From contig JAWKSY010000008.1 in assembly GCA_041402125.1 (NCBI GenBank), positions 124,001 through 188,000 of the forward strand: a stretch of 64,000 nt of DNA, given 5' to 3'. Position 1 is the first letter of the stretch, and the number at the start of each line of letters is the position of its first letter. A program made the position numbers and the translations under genes. Shown here piece after piece: positions 28,066 through 36,806 of the stretch. Under the pieces are notes generated by a model that was given only the letters and a program-made list of their open reading frames with translations, was not told the DNA's origin and ran no database searches. This DNA comes from JAWKSY01 sp041402125 (GTDB taxonomy: Bacteria; Planctomycetota; GCA-002687715; DRQF01).

Positions 28066-29337
28066 ATGAAGATCCTCGTCGTCGGCAGCGGCGGTCGCGA
28101 GCACGCGCTGGTCTGGAAGCTGAAGCAGTCGCGTCACGATCCCGAGCTCCACTGCGCCCCGGGGAACGCCGGGATCGCGGACCTGGCGCACTGCGTGGAC
28201 ATCGACGTCTCGGACCTCCCGGCCCTCCGCGACTACGCCCGTCGGGCGAAGATCGACCTCACGATCGTCGGCCCCGAGGTTCCCCTCTGCGCCGGCATCG
28301 TCGACCTCTTCAAGAAGGAGGGGCTGCGGATCTTCGGCCCCGACGCCCTGGCGGCGCGCCTCGAGGGCGACAAGGCCTGGGCCAAGGACGTCCTCGCGCG
28401 GCACAAGATCCCGACCGCCAACCACCGGACCTTCAAGGAGATGGCGGCGGCCCTCGCCTACGTCCAGGACACGGTGGACTACCCGCTCGTGGTGAAGGCC
28501 TCCGGCCTCGCGGCCGGCAAGGGCGTGACCATCTGCGGCAACTCCGAGGAGGCGGCCGCCGCGGTCCGCGAGGCGATGGGGTCCCGCCGCTTCGGCTCGG
28601 CCGGCGACGTCGTCGTCATCGAGGACTTCCTGGAGGGGGAGGAGGCGAGCATCATCGCCCTCACCGACGGGAAGACGATCGCGGTCCTCGAGTCGAGCCA
28701 GGACCACAAGCGGGCCCACGACGGCGATCGGGGACCGAACACCGGAGGCATGGGCGCCTACTCGCCGGCGCCGGTCGTCACCCCGGCCCTCCAGCGCGAG
28801 ATCGAGGAGCAGATCCTCGTCCCGATGGTGCACGCGATGAAGGAGGAGCGCTGCCCCTTCAACGGCGTCCTCTTCGCCGGCCTGATGATGACCCGCAAGG
28901 GCCCGAAGGTCCTCGAGTTCAACGTCCGCTTCGGGGACCCGGAGTGCCAGGCCCTGATGGTCCGCCTCCGGAGCGACCTGGTCGACCTCATCCTGGGCTG
29001 CGTGGACCGCAAGCTCGACGAGGTCGAGCTCGCCTGGGACCCCCGGCCGGCCGTCACCGTCGTCGTCGCCCAGGAGGGCTACCCCGGGACCGTCTCGGCC
29101 CACTCCGAGATCAAGGGGCTGGACCGCTTCGCCGCCGATCCCGACCTCATGATCTTCCACGCCGGGACCAAGGGCGGACGGGGCGGGCGGGTCTACGCCT
29201 CCGGCGGTCGCGTCCTCAACGTGACCGCGCTCGGAAAGACCTATCGCGAGGCGGTCGACCGGGCCTACGCCGCGATCGACGCCCTCGACTTCCCGCACTC
29301 CTTCTGCCGCCGCGACATCGCCCACCGCGTCCTCTGA
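28066..29337 (+). CDS. purD: Phosphoribosylamine--glycine ligase
   Basis: ATP-grasp enzyme of de novo purine synthesis that joins glycine to phosphoribosylamine to form GAR. The 423-residue product has MKILVVGSGGREHALVWKL, the PGNAG motif, TIVGPEVPLCAGI, the ATP-grasp KASGLAAGKGVTIC, ALTDGKTIAVLESSQDHKR and DRGPNTGGMGAYSP, and LEFNVRFGDPECQALM for metal binding. GAAGGAG at 28052 sets the ATG at 28066; ten further in-frame codons upstream are not needed. It stands alone, without other pur genes. Confidence 0.98.
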   Translation: MKILVVGSGGREHALVWKLKQSRHDPELHCAPGNAGIADLAHCVDIDVSDLPALRDYARRAKIDLTIVGPEVPLCAGIVDLFKKEGLRIFGPDALAARLEGDKAWAKDVLARHKIPTANHRTFKEMAAALAYVQDTVDYPLVVKASGLAAGKGVTICGNSEEAAAAVREAMGSRRFGSAGDVVVIEDFLEGEEASIIALTDGKTIAVLESSQDHKRAHDGDRGPNTGGMGAYSPAPVVTPALQREIEEQILVPMVHAMKEERCPFNGVLFAGLMMTRKGPKVLEFNVRFGDPECQALMVRLRSDLVDLILGCVDRKLDEVELAWDPRPAVTVVVAQEGYPGTVSAHSEIKGLDRFAADPDLMIFHAGTKGGRGGRVYASGGRVLNVTALGKTYREAVDRAYAAIDALDFPHSFCRRDIAHRVL

Positions 29338-29413
29338 GCGGGGCGGGTGGAAGTCGGGGCCGGGTGCGAGGATAATGCCTCTCGCCAGGCCCCTTCATCC
29401 CCGGAGTCCGATC

Positions 29414-29938
29414 GTGCCCTACCGCTACCAGAAGCAGGCGCACCGCGAGCCGGGGGGCGAGGTCGAGATCTTCGAGGCCTACCTCCGGGAGCGGGGTCTC
29501 AAGCTCACCTCGGCCCGTCGTCAGCTCCTCGATCTCATCTTCGAGAACCACGCGCACTTCACGGCGGACGACCTGTTCGACCAGTGCCGGGCCCAGCAGA
29601 TCCGCGTCTCGAAGGCGACCCTCTATCGCACCCTGAGCATCCTTCTTGATTGCAAGCTATTGGCCGAGCATGACTTCGGTCAGGGTGCTAAATACTATGA
29701 GCACATCTACGGGCACCGGAACCACTACCACTTCTTCTGCAACGTGAGTAAGAAGATCGTCGAGTTCCGGAGCGAGAAGATCGAGCGTCTCCTCGACGAG
29801 GTGGCCGAGGAGCTGGGCTTCCTCTCGCTCGGTCATACCCTGACGATCTTCGGCGTCAGCGCGGAGTGCCGGGACACCCCGAAGGGCCGGGCGCTCATCG
29901 CGGATCACGAGGCGCGCGAAGACGACGCGCGCGGCTGA
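29414..29938 (+). CDS. Fur-family transcriptional regulator
   Basis: Ferric-uptake-regulator type repressor of about 174 residues. The winged helix is evident in LRERGLKLTSARRQLLDLIF, HFTADDLFDQC and VSKATLYRTLSILLDC. The metal/dimer domain has YYEHIYGHRNHYHF. The two CxxC pairs of the structural zinc site seem lost: the first reads HFFCNVSKKIVEF and the second GVSAECRDT, each with one Cys. The GTG at 29414 has GGAG 7 nt upstream; an ATG at 29375 is an alternative adding 13 residues. Whether it senses iron, zinc, manganese or peroxide cannot be told, and no binding site was identified. Confidence 0.88.
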   Translation: MPYRYQKQAHREPGGEVEIFEAYLRERGLKLTSARRQLLDLIFENHAHFTADDLFDQCRAQQIRVSKATLYRTLSILLDCKLLAEHDFGQGAKYYEHIYGHRNHYHFFCNVSKKIVEFRSEKIERLLDEVAEELGFLSLGHTLTIFGVSAECRDTPKGRALIADHEAREDDARG

Positions 29939-30038
29939 TCGAGGTCCGGGACGGACGTCCCGCCGCATTGCTTCGAACCCCGGCGTGGCGCGGGCGTTGT
30001 CGCCACCTCGACGAATCATCCCCGACGGAGCCCCAGTC

Positions 30039-31352
30039 GTGAGATCTTCCTCTCTCGCCGCTGCCCTGGTCCTAGCCCTCGTCCTCCTGCCCGCCTGCGG
30101 CGACTCCGGCACGCCGGACGCCTCGGGCGCGAAGTCCTCGTCAGCCGCCTCCGGCGCGGGCGACGCCGCGTCCGGATCCGGCGGGAACAAGGCCGAGAAT
30201 CCCTCGATCACGCCCGAGTCGCTGAAGCCCAAGAGCCTCCTCGCCCGCGTCAAGTCGGCCGAGGACGACGCGATCCGCTACCTCCGCTCCTACCAGGACC
30301 CGAAGACGGGCGCGGTCGGCGTGGCGAAGCCGGTGAACGAGAAGACCCGCCACCCCGGAATCACCGCGATGGCGGTGCTGGGCTACATCGAGAGCAACCG
30401 CGGCTACGGATCCGAGGACGGTCCCTTCGTCCGGAACGCCCTCGATTACCTCGCCGGCCTCCAGAAGGAGGACGGCTCGATCTACGAGAACGACAGCGCC
30501 AACTACGTGACGAGTCTCGCCCTCATGGCCCTCCAGGCCAGCGGCGAGGAGCGCTTCAAGGAAACCGTCGAGCGGGCGCGCGACTACCTCGTCCGCCTCC
30601 AGGCGACCGAGGACCAGGGCTACAAGAAGGACGACAAGTTCTACGGCGGCGTCGGTTACGGCAGCTCGCAGCGTCCGGACCTGTCGAACACCCAGTTCGC
30701 CATCGAGGCCGTGCATCGCGCCGGGCTCGAGGAAGGGCACCCCTTCTACGAGGCCGCGATCCAGTACCTCCAGCGCTGCCAAAACCTCTCCGAGGTCAAC
30801 GACCAGGTCGCCAAGGACGCCGACGGCAACGAGATCCGGCCCGGCAACGACGGCGGCGCCTTCTACGCGCCCGGTGAGAGCAAGGCGGGCGTCACCGAGC
30901 TGAGCGACGGCAGCCGCGTCTTCCTCAGCTACGGATCGATGTCCTACGCGCTCCTGAAGAGCTACCTCTTCTGCGGTCTCGACCGCCGCGATCGCCGCGT
31001 GAAGGCGGTCGTCGACTGGACCCGCAAGAACTTCGACCTCGAGCGTCACCCCGGCTTCGCGGCCGGCGCCAAGGGCGACGAGCCCTACCAGGGGATGTAC
31101 TACTACTACCTCAGCATGGCCCGCACCCTGGGCGCGATGGGGGAGGAGAGCTTCGTGGACGGCGCCGGCGTCGAGCGGAAGTGGGCGGTCGAGCTGGCGG
31201 AGAAGCTGCTCTCGCTCCAGAACCCCGACGACGGCTCCTTCGTCAACGAGAAGAACCCCCGCTGGCAGGAGGGCTTCCGGGTCCTCGCGACCAGCTACGC
31301 GCTGCTCGCCCTCGAGGAGTGCCGTCGCACGCTGGAGAAGTCCGGCCGGTGA
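30039..31352 (+). CDS. Lipoprotein with squalene-cyclase-like alpha/alpha-toroid domain
   Basis: A 437-residue exported protein: signal peptide with lipobox LLPACGDSG, a Ser/Ala/Gly-rich linker to about residue 45, then prenyltransferase/squalene-oxidase-type repeats. Repeats show as AIRYLRSYQDPKTGAVG, ALDYLAGLQKEDGSIY, YLQRCQNLSEVND and LLSLQNPDDGSFVNEK, each a helix followed by a QxxDGS-like turn. There is no DxDD catalytic motif of a cyclase, so it is probably a binding or scaffold protein. The GTG at 30039 has GGAG 8 nt upstream and gives a compact signal peptide. The next gene overlaps its stop by 4 nt. Confidence 0.8.
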   Translation: MRSSSLAAALVLALVLLPACGDSGTPDASGAKSSSAASGAGDAASGSGGNKAENPSITPESLKPKSLLARVKSAEDDAIRYLRSYQDPKTGAVGVAKPVNEKTRHPGITAMAVLGYIESNRGYGSEDGPFVRNALDYLAGLQKEDGSIYENDSANYVTSLALMALQASGEERFKETVERARDYLVRLQATEDQGYKKDDKFYGGVGYGSSQRPDLSNTQFAIEAVHRAGLEEGHPFYEAAIQYLQRCQNLSEVNDQVAKDADGNEIRPGNDGGAFYAPGESKAGVTELSDGSRVFLSYGSMSYALLKSYLFCGLDRRDRRVKAVVDWTRKNFDLERHPGFAAGAKGDEPYQGMYYYYLSMARTLGAMGEESFVDGAGVERKWAVELAEKLLSLQNPDDGSFVNEKNPRWQEGFRVLATSYALLALEECRRTLEKSGR

Positions 31353-32086
31353 GCCCGAGGCGCGGCCGCGGCGGCCCGCTCCTGGTCACGGCGGCGCCGG
31401 CCCTCGCGGTCGGGGCCGCCGTCGCCTTGGGGGCCGGTGATCCGGACCTTCCCGGCGCGGCGGGTTGGGTGACGCTGGCCGTCGGCCAGCTCGCCCTCGC
31501 CCTCGGTCTCCTCGGCGCCCTCGAGCTGGAGGGCCGGCTCCGTCGCGTCCTCGCGGCCGGGCTCGTCGCCGGGGTCGCGGTGGGGGGCGTCGCCGCCTTC
31601 CTCGGCCGGCTCGATGACCGGGACCTGCTCCTCGACGTCGCGGTGCTCTCGGCCGCCTGGGGCGCCTTCGTCCTCGCGGCCCGGATCGGGCTGGGCTGGG
31701 CCCTCGGGCCCCGCATCGGGCTCGTGCTCTCCCTCTTCGTGGTCTCGGCCGCCTTCTTCGCTCCCTTCGCCACCGATCCGTGGGTGCAGGAACACCAGCG
31801 CGACTGGAGCGGCCGCGAACTGCTATCCTCGGCCCAGGCGCTCTCGCCGGTCAGTCTCGGCGCGTCCGCCGTCCTCGGGCTGGATCTCTTCAAGACCGAG
31901 GAACTCTACCGGCGATTCCGCCTCGGCGAGCAACCGGTGGCGCCGCCCTCGATGGAGGAGGGCCGGCGTCTCCTCGTCGCCGGAGCGCTCGTCTTCCTCG
32001 CGGCCGGGGCCCTCCTGGGCGTCGTCCGCCACCGCCTCGGACGACTCCGAGGCGTTTCTCCTGATCAGGACCCGCCCCGGCCATGA
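31349..32086 (+). CDS. Integral membrane protein of unknown function
   Basis: A 245-residue hydrophobic protein with roughly six or seven predicted membrane segments (for example LLVTAAPALAVGAAVALGAG, AAGLVAGVAVGGVAAFLG, GLVLSLFVVSAAFFAPFA and ALVFLAAGALLGVVRH). The hydrophilic stretch between about residues 140 and 200 carries QEHQRDWSGRELL and FKTEELYRRFRLGEQP. I do not recognise the family; it resembles the membrane part of ABC-2 style transporters in topology only. GTG overlaps the toroid lipoprotein stop (GTGA) and its own stop overlaps the NIL gene (ATGA), so all three are translationally coupled. Confidence 0.65.
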   Translation: MSPRRGRGGPLLVTAAPALAVGAAVALGAGDPDLPGAAGWVTLAVGQLALALGLLGALELEGRLRRVLAAGLVAGVAVGGVAAFLGRLDDRDLLLDVAVLSAAWGAFVLAARIGLGWALGPRIGLVLSLFVVSAAFFAPFATDPWVQEHQRDWSGRELLSSAQALSPVSLGASAVLGLDLFKTEELYRRFRLGEQPVAPPSMEEGRRLLVAGALVFLAAGALLGVVRHRLGRLRGVSPDQDPPRP

Positions 32087-32313
32087 AGAAAAGACTCTTC
32101 CTCACCTTCGGCAAGAGCTCCCTCGACCAGCCGATCCTCAGCACCCTCGTGACTCGCTTCGGAGTCATGTTCAATATCTTCGGCGCTACCGTGAACGACG
32201 CCGAACAGTGCGTCGCCCTTGAACTAGAAGGGACGCCCGACGACATCGCCGCCGCGGTCGCCTACCTGGGCGAGTCGGGGGTCGGGATCGAGGACGCCGA
32301 CGACCGCACGTGA
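32083..32313 (+). CDS. Stand-alone NIL-domain protein
   Basis: A 76-residue protein consisting almost entirely of one NIL domain, the ferredoxin-like fold found at the C-terminus of the methionine ABC transporter ATPase MetN. Matching features are RLFLTFGKSSLDQPILSTL at the start, FGVMFNIFGATVND in the middle and LELEGTPDDIAAAVAYL leading to GVGIED. In MetN the domain binds methionine and inhibits transport. Here it has no ATPase and is coupled to a membrane protein, so it may be a separate ligand-sensing subunit (inference). Confidence 0.82.
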   Translation: MKKRLFLTFGKSSLDQPILSTLVTRFGVMFNIFGATVNDAEQCVALELEGTPDDIAAAVAYLGESGVGIEDADDRT

Positions 32314-32523
32314 CGCCTTGCCGCGGCGGAATTCCGCCGTCGGGCTCGGCCGGGGCTTGGGGCCCTCTTTGCTTTTGGTATCGATTCGGTGTTGATCGGT
32401 CCTTCGGCCCCATCCGCTCCCCCGGAGCGTCCGCGAGACCCGCGGCCGCGAAGGAGCGGAAATTGTGATTTCAAGGGGTGAAGAGAAGCCGAGGTCTCGG
32501 GACCATTTGGCTGCGGCGCGCGG

Positions 32524-32551
32524 TTGCGCGGCCGACCGGATTCGGTACTCT
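32524..32551 (+). promoter_or_regulatory. Possible sigma-70-type promoter of the porin gene
   Basis: TTGCGC (32524-32529) and TACTCT (32546-32551) are spaced 16 nt, about 70 nt before the porin ATG, in the locally AT-richer 32314-32620 gap. The rest of that gap holds no recognisable gene. The match is moderate and not unique; GAGGAGG at 32602 is a strong ribosome site. Confidence 0.3.
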
Positions 32552-32620
32552 GATCGCTGATCCCGCCACAGAAGGACATCGGGGTGGCAGGGTCGATCAC
32601 TTTGAGGAGGTACTTCTCGC

Positions 32621-34201
32621 ATGAGAACCTGGAATGTTGTGGTGCTCCTGTTGGTCGCGGCTTTTGTGGTCGCGCCCTGCGTGCAGGCGCAGTCCGACGA
32701 CGACCTTCGTAACGAGGTTCAGCAGCTCAAGGCTGACCTCCAGAAGGTCATCGCCACCAATGCTCGCATCGCCGACGAAAACGAGGCGCTGCGCAACAAG
32801 GTCGACGGCATCGCCGTCGACGACAACTCGCTCGAGGCGCGCATCAATGCGCTCTCCGAGCAGCTCAACTACTCGGCCGCCACGACCGTGAACTCGGTCG
32901 CCAACCCGATCACCTTCACCGGTGAGTTCCGCAGCCGCGGCGGGTGGGTCTTCGACCGCAACTTCGGTGCGGCCGGCGACTATGACGACAGCGGCAACTT
33001 CGTCGACGCTCGTTTCCTCGTCGGCATGACCTTCGAGTTCGATCGCAACGTCGTGACTCACCTGTCGATCCAGGCCAACGGCCTGTACGGCAACGGTGAC
33101 ACCCCGGCGGGCAGCGACGACGACCTCGGCAACGTCGACGTGTACGAGGCCTGGATCCACCTGAACGACCTCTTCGGTCGCAAGGAGTTCTCGGCTCGCA
33201 CCGGTCGTCAGGAAGTGGTCCTCGGCAACGAGTTCCAGTTCGGCAACAACGACTTCTTCAGCGGCGAGACCCACGACGGCACGCACTGGATGTGGCAGTC
33301 CGAGAACTTCAACCTCCACTTCCTGTGGATGAAGGGCGCTCTCGACAGCTCCACCTCGTCGGCCTTCAGCACTCGCAACCACCCCTACGTCACCGCCGGC
33401 AACGGCTACGACGACGACGAGCTCTACACCCTGTACCTGACGATCAAGTCCCTCAAGGACATGGAGATCGACCTGTACTGGATCTACGTCAACGGCACCG
33501 CCGGTGACTCGGTCGGCACGCTCGGCAACGGCGCCATCGGTGGCCGTGACGCCTTCTACCACACCTTCGGTGCGCGTATCGGCGGCATGTTCAACGTGGC
33601 GGCGGGTCTCGACTACAACCTCGAGTTCGCCTACCAGACCGGTGACATGACCGCCATCGGCGCGTCGGACATCGACATCGACGCGTTCGCGATCGAGGTC
33701 GGAGCTCGGCATCACCTTCAACGCCAACAACAACTTCCGCGTCTTCGTCCGCTTCCTCTACGCCGAGGGTTCGGACGATGCCGGCGAGACAGGCTACCTG
33801 CCGCTCTTCCCGAGCGTCACGCCCACGCCGGTTCCGGTGGCAAGCAGAACTACCGTGCGCGCTACGGCATCATGGACATCGTTCCGATGACCAACGTGCT
33901 GACCGTGCAGGGTGGTCTCCACTTCGATCCGCGCGCGGACTGGACCATCGGACTCACCGTCCTGTGGGCCGAGCACGACGAGGACGTCTTCACCGGCACC
34001 ACGTCGGATGGCCTCGACGATTCGATCGGCTTCGAGATCGACGTCTTCGCCGAGTACCGTTACTCCGACCAGACGACCCTGGGCTTCGGCCTCGGCGTCT
34101 TCTTCCCGGATGACGGCGCTCCGCTGGCCAACAGCAACGCCGCCGGCAACGACGACGACATCGCCGTCCTGATCTACACGCAGGTTCGCGTGATCTTCTG
34201 A
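32621..34201 (+). CDS. Outer-membrane beta-barrel porin, alginate-export-like (paired frameshifts)
   Basis: A 526-residue exported protein. The signal peptide ends APCVQAQ; residues about 25-85 form a coiled coil (LRNEVQQLKADLQKVIATN and following heptads), which may anchor the barrel to peptidoglycan or trimerise it. The rest is alternating beta strands of an AlgE-type barrel (ITFTGEFRSRGGWVFDRNF, EFSARTGRQEVVLGNEF) and ends with the aromatic YTQVRVIF, typical of barrels. Between about 33705 and 33840 the annotated frame is Arg-rich nonsense, whereas the neighbouring frame reads GITFNANNNFRVFVRFLYA, so two compensating indels are inferred. A strong ribosome site suggests high expression. Confidence 0.8.
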   Translation: MRTWNVVVLLLVAAFVVAPCVQAQSDDDLRNEVQQLKADLQKVIATNARIADENEALRNKVDGIAVDDNSLEARINALSEQLNYSAATTVNSVANPITFTGEFRSRGGWVFDRNFGAAGDYDDSGNFVDARFLVGMTFEFDRNVVTHLSIQANGLYGNGDTPAGSDDDLGNVDVYEAWIHLNDLFGRKEFSARTGRQEVVLGNEFQFGNNDFFSGETHDGTHWMWQSENFNLHFLWMKGALDSSTSSAFSTRNHPYVTAGNGYDDDELYTLYLTIKSLKDMEIDLYWIYVNGTAGDSVGTLGNGAIGGRDAFYHTFGARIGGMFNVAAGLDYNLEFAYQTGDMTAIGASDIDIDAFAIEVGARHHLQRQQQLPRLRPLPLRRGFGRCRRDRLPAALPERHAHAGSGGKQNYRARYGIMDIVPMTNVLTVQGGLHFDPRADWTIGLTVLWAEHDEDVFTGTTSDGLDDSIGFEIDVFAEYRYSDQTTLGFGLGVFFPDDGAPLANSNAAGNDDDIAVLIYTQVRVIF

Positions 34202-34228
34202 TCGCCGAAGTCACCTGCTGAACGAAAT

Positions 34229-34269
34229 CGGCCGGGCCGGTCGCAAGACGGGCCCGGCCGTTTTCTTTT
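34229..34269 (+). terminator. Rho-independent terminator after the porin gene
   Basis: The perfect 10-bp stem CGGCCGGGCC (34229-34238) / GGCCCGGCCG (34251-34260) is followed by TTTTCTTTT. It starts 28 nt after the stop codon, a textbook intrinsic terminator. Confidence 0.92.
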
Positions 34270-34334
34270 CCCCGCCGCCTCCGGGCGCCGCTCCCGCCTC
34301 GCGCCCGGCGGATCCCGGCGCTAATCTTCGCGCC

Positions 34335-35798
34335 ATGAATCCTCTCCCTCCCCGCGATCGTCTCGGGCGTGATCGGCTGATCATCGTCCTCGTCGGCCTG
34401 GCGACCCTGCTCCCGGGACTCGGGCAGCTCGCGGACCTCGCCTCGCGCGAGGGACGCCACGCCCTGATCGCGGCCGAGATGGCCGCGTCCGGAGACCTCG
34501 TGGTGCCGCGCCTCCTGGGGGAGGAGTACCGCGACAAGCCGCCGGTCCTCCACGCCGCGGCCGCCGGGCTCTACCGGCTCACCGGGAGGCCGAGTCTCGG
34601 GGCGGCGCGCGCCGTCACCGCGCTGGCGGCCCTGATCGGGGCCCTCCTGCTCCACGCTCTGGCCCGGGCGACCGGGCGCGACCGCCGCGTCGCCCTCTGG
34701 GCGGCCCTCGCGCTCCTCGGGGCCTTCGGCTACGCCCGCATGGCCCGCGTCGCCCGGCCGGACATGATCCTCGGCGCCGCCATCCTGGCCGCGACCTGGG
34801 CCCTGGTCCGGGCCGGCGGGGCGACCTCGGGACCTCGTCGCGCACTCTGGATCTTCCTGGGCGGGGCGATGGTCGGACTGGGCGTCCTGACGAAGGGGCC
34901 CTGGGGCCTCGTCTTCCCGCTCGTCGCGGTCCTCGCGGTGCGCTTCGAGCGCGGGCCCCGCGCGACGACGGACGCGTCCTCCCCGGTCGCCCGAGCGGTG
35001 AGCGACCTCGCGGCCTTCCTGCCCGGCCTGCTCCTCGCGGTCGCCGTCTGGGTGCTGCCCGCCTACCTGCGCGACGACGGTGCCTACCTCGAGCGCGTCA
35101 TCTTCCAGCCCAACCTCGTGAGCGGCTCGAGCCACCACGCGCGGTCCTTCTTCTTCTACTTCGGGAACGGACCCCTGTTCCTGCTGCCGCTCACGCTCTT
35201 CGCACCGCTGCTCCTCCTCGCCCCGCGTCGACGGAGCTGGGCGCTGCTCGCCGCGGGCGTGATCTTCCTCCTGCTCTCGCTCGTGCCCGGCAAGCGGAGC
35301 CACTACCTCGTGCCCTGGTATCCCTTCGCCGTGCTCGCGGTCGTCGAGGCCGTCTTCCGGCACGACCATCGCCGCCTCGCGCGACGGGCCTTCTTCGGAC
35401 TCGTGGGGCTCTCGCTGCTCGTCATGCCCCTCGCCAACACGCTGGGGCCGATCCGGAAGGGCCGGACCCTCGAGCCGGACCTGGTGGCGTCCCGCGAGAT
35501 CATCCGCGAGCTCGGGGCCGACGCCTCGCTGGTCTGCGTGTCCGATCTCGGCGAGAAGGTCGGGCTCGCGGCCCGCCTCGACGGCGAGGCCATCGCGCCG
35601 CGCGTCCACGAGGTCGGTGACCTCGACCGGCTCGCGACCTTCCTCGAGGCCCGCCGCCGGCCGGCCTCGGGATGGGCCGTGCTTGTGCCGGACCGCATGC
35701 GGGCGGAGTTCGAGCGACGCTGGCCGGAGGCGCGGCCGCTCCGCACGGGCTTCGGGGAGCGGACCCGTCTCGGACTCTGGCGCCTCCCGGGCGCCTAG
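34335..35798 (+). CDS. GT39-type membrane glycosyltransferase (ArnT/PMT family)
   Basis: A 487-residue integral membrane protein with about ten hydrophobic segments. The first loop has the family's acidic motif region LASREGRHALIAAEMAASGD followed by YRDKPPVLH, as in ArnT and dolichyl/undecaprenyl-phosphate-mannose transferases. ALLGAFGYARMARVARPDM and GVLTKGPWGL are also typical. Such enzymes move a sugar from a polyprenyl-phosphate donor to lipid A, protein or glycan on the periplasmic face. Its TAG stop lies in a CTAG (35795-35798) that is also the stop of the opposite-strand heme A synthase gene. Confidence 0.85.
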   Translation: MNPLPPRDRLGRDRLIIVLVGLATLLPGLGQLADLASREGRHALIAAEMAASGDLVVPRLLGEEYRDKPPVLHAAAAGLYRLTGRPSLGAARAVTALAALIGALLLHALARATGRDRRVALWAALALLGAFGYARMARVARPDMILGAAILAATWALVRAGGATSGPRRALWIFLGGAMVGLGVLTKGPWGLVFPLVAVLAVRFERGPRATTDASSPVARAVSDLAAFLPGLLLAVAVWVLPAYLRDDGAYLERVIFQPNLVSGSSHHARSFFFYFGNGPLFLLPLTLFAPLLLLAPRRRSWALLAAGVIFLLLSLVPGKRSHYLVPWYPFAVLAVVEAVFRHDHRRLARRAFFGLVGLSLLVMPLANTLGPIRKGRTLEPDLVASREIIRELGADASLVCVSDLGEKVGLAARLDGEAIAPRVHEVGDLDRLATFLEARRRPASGWAVLVPDRMRAEFERRWPEARPLRTGFGERTRLGLWRLPGA

Positions 35799-36742
35799 TC
35801 CGCGTCGACGCTCGCGCGGCGACGACCGGCGAGCGCCTGGAGCCAGTCGAGCGAGACGACGAGCGCGCAGGCCGTCGCGATGTGCAGGACCTGCAGCACC
35901 GGCGGCAGCCCGACGTAGGCGAGACCGAGTCCGAAGGCGATCTGGACCGCGGCGAGGAGGAGCGCGGCCGTCGCGGTGCGCGTGCGATCCGAGCCGTCCT
36001 CGAGGTGGCGCGTCCGGCGCGCGAACCAGAAGGCGGCCGCGACGCCGAAGAAGGCCAGCGCGCCGATCTGCCGGTGGAAGTGGTCGATGAAGCCGACCTC
36101 GGCGAGGCGATCGCCGCGGGCGAGGTCGGGATTCTCGTTCGCGACGAGATCGACGGTGCCGCGGACCAGGGCCCCCAGCACGACCTGGCTGACGACCAGG
36201 ACGAGGGCGGCGCGCGCCGCGAGCTTCAGCCGGGCGCGGTCGGGGTCGAGCTTCTCGGGGATCGGGAGCGAGCGCGGCTCGGAGAGGTTGAGGAGCGCCC
36301 GGGCCAGGAGCAGGAGGATCGCGAGGGCGGTGACCAGGTGCACCGTGACCCAGCGGGGATCGAGCTCCTTGAAGACGACCTGCCCGCCCTGCCAGCCCTG
36401 GAATCCCGTCAGCAGGACCGCGGCCGCGAGGAGGGGGAAGACGTCCCGCCGCCGCCGCGCCCGCTTCCAGGCGAGGATGCCGGTGGCGAGGATGAAGAAG
36501 CCGATGACGACGCCGACGAGGCGATTGGCGTACTCGATCCAGGCCTTGGCGAGGTTGAACTTCGCCGCGTCCGCGGGCGGGAGATCCGAGGCGTCCGAGG
36601 GCGGCAGCCAGTGGGTCTCGAAGCACTTCGGCCAGTGCGCGCAGCCGAGACCGGCGCCGGCGGCGCGGACGCTCGCTCCCACCGCGATCAGGCCCAGGGT
36701 CAGGATCGTCGTGATGAGCGTGAGGCGTCGCAGTCCGTTCAT
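35795..36742 (-). CDS. ctaA: Heme A synthase (COX15/CtaA family)
   Basis: Membrane oxygenase that converts heme O to heme A for aa3-type cytochrome oxidases. The 315-residue product has about eight membrane segments and paired His residues: CAHWPKCFETHWLPP near 40, WIEYANRLVGVVIGF, QGWQGGQVVF followed by HLVTALAILL, and DHFHRQIGALAFF with LQVLHIATAC. The WP(x)C pattern near the N-terminus is the usual variant. No oxidase subunit genes are adjacent, but the gene implies a heme-copper oxidase elsewhere in addition to the bd oxidase encoded here. Confidence 0.92.
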   Translation of the reverse strand: MNGLRRLTLITTILTLGLIAVGASVRAAGAGLGCAHWPKCFETHWLPPSDASDLPPADAAKFNLAKAWIEYANRLVGVVIGFFILATGILAWKRARRRRDVFPLLAAAVLLTGFQGWQGGQVVFKELDPRWVTVHLVTALAILLLLARALLNLSEPRSLPIPEKLDPDRARLKLAARAALVLVVSQVVLGALVRGTVDLVANENPDLARGDRLAEVGFIDHFHRQIGALAFFGVAAAFWFARRTRHLEDGSDRTRTATAALLLAAVQIAFGLGLAYVGLPPVLQVLHIATACALVVSLDWLQALAGRRRASVDAD

Positions 36743-36806
36743 GCCGGATCATCGCCCGTTCGGGGCCGCATCGAAAGGCGGCAAAGCCGCGCACCCCTTC
36801 CGGGCG

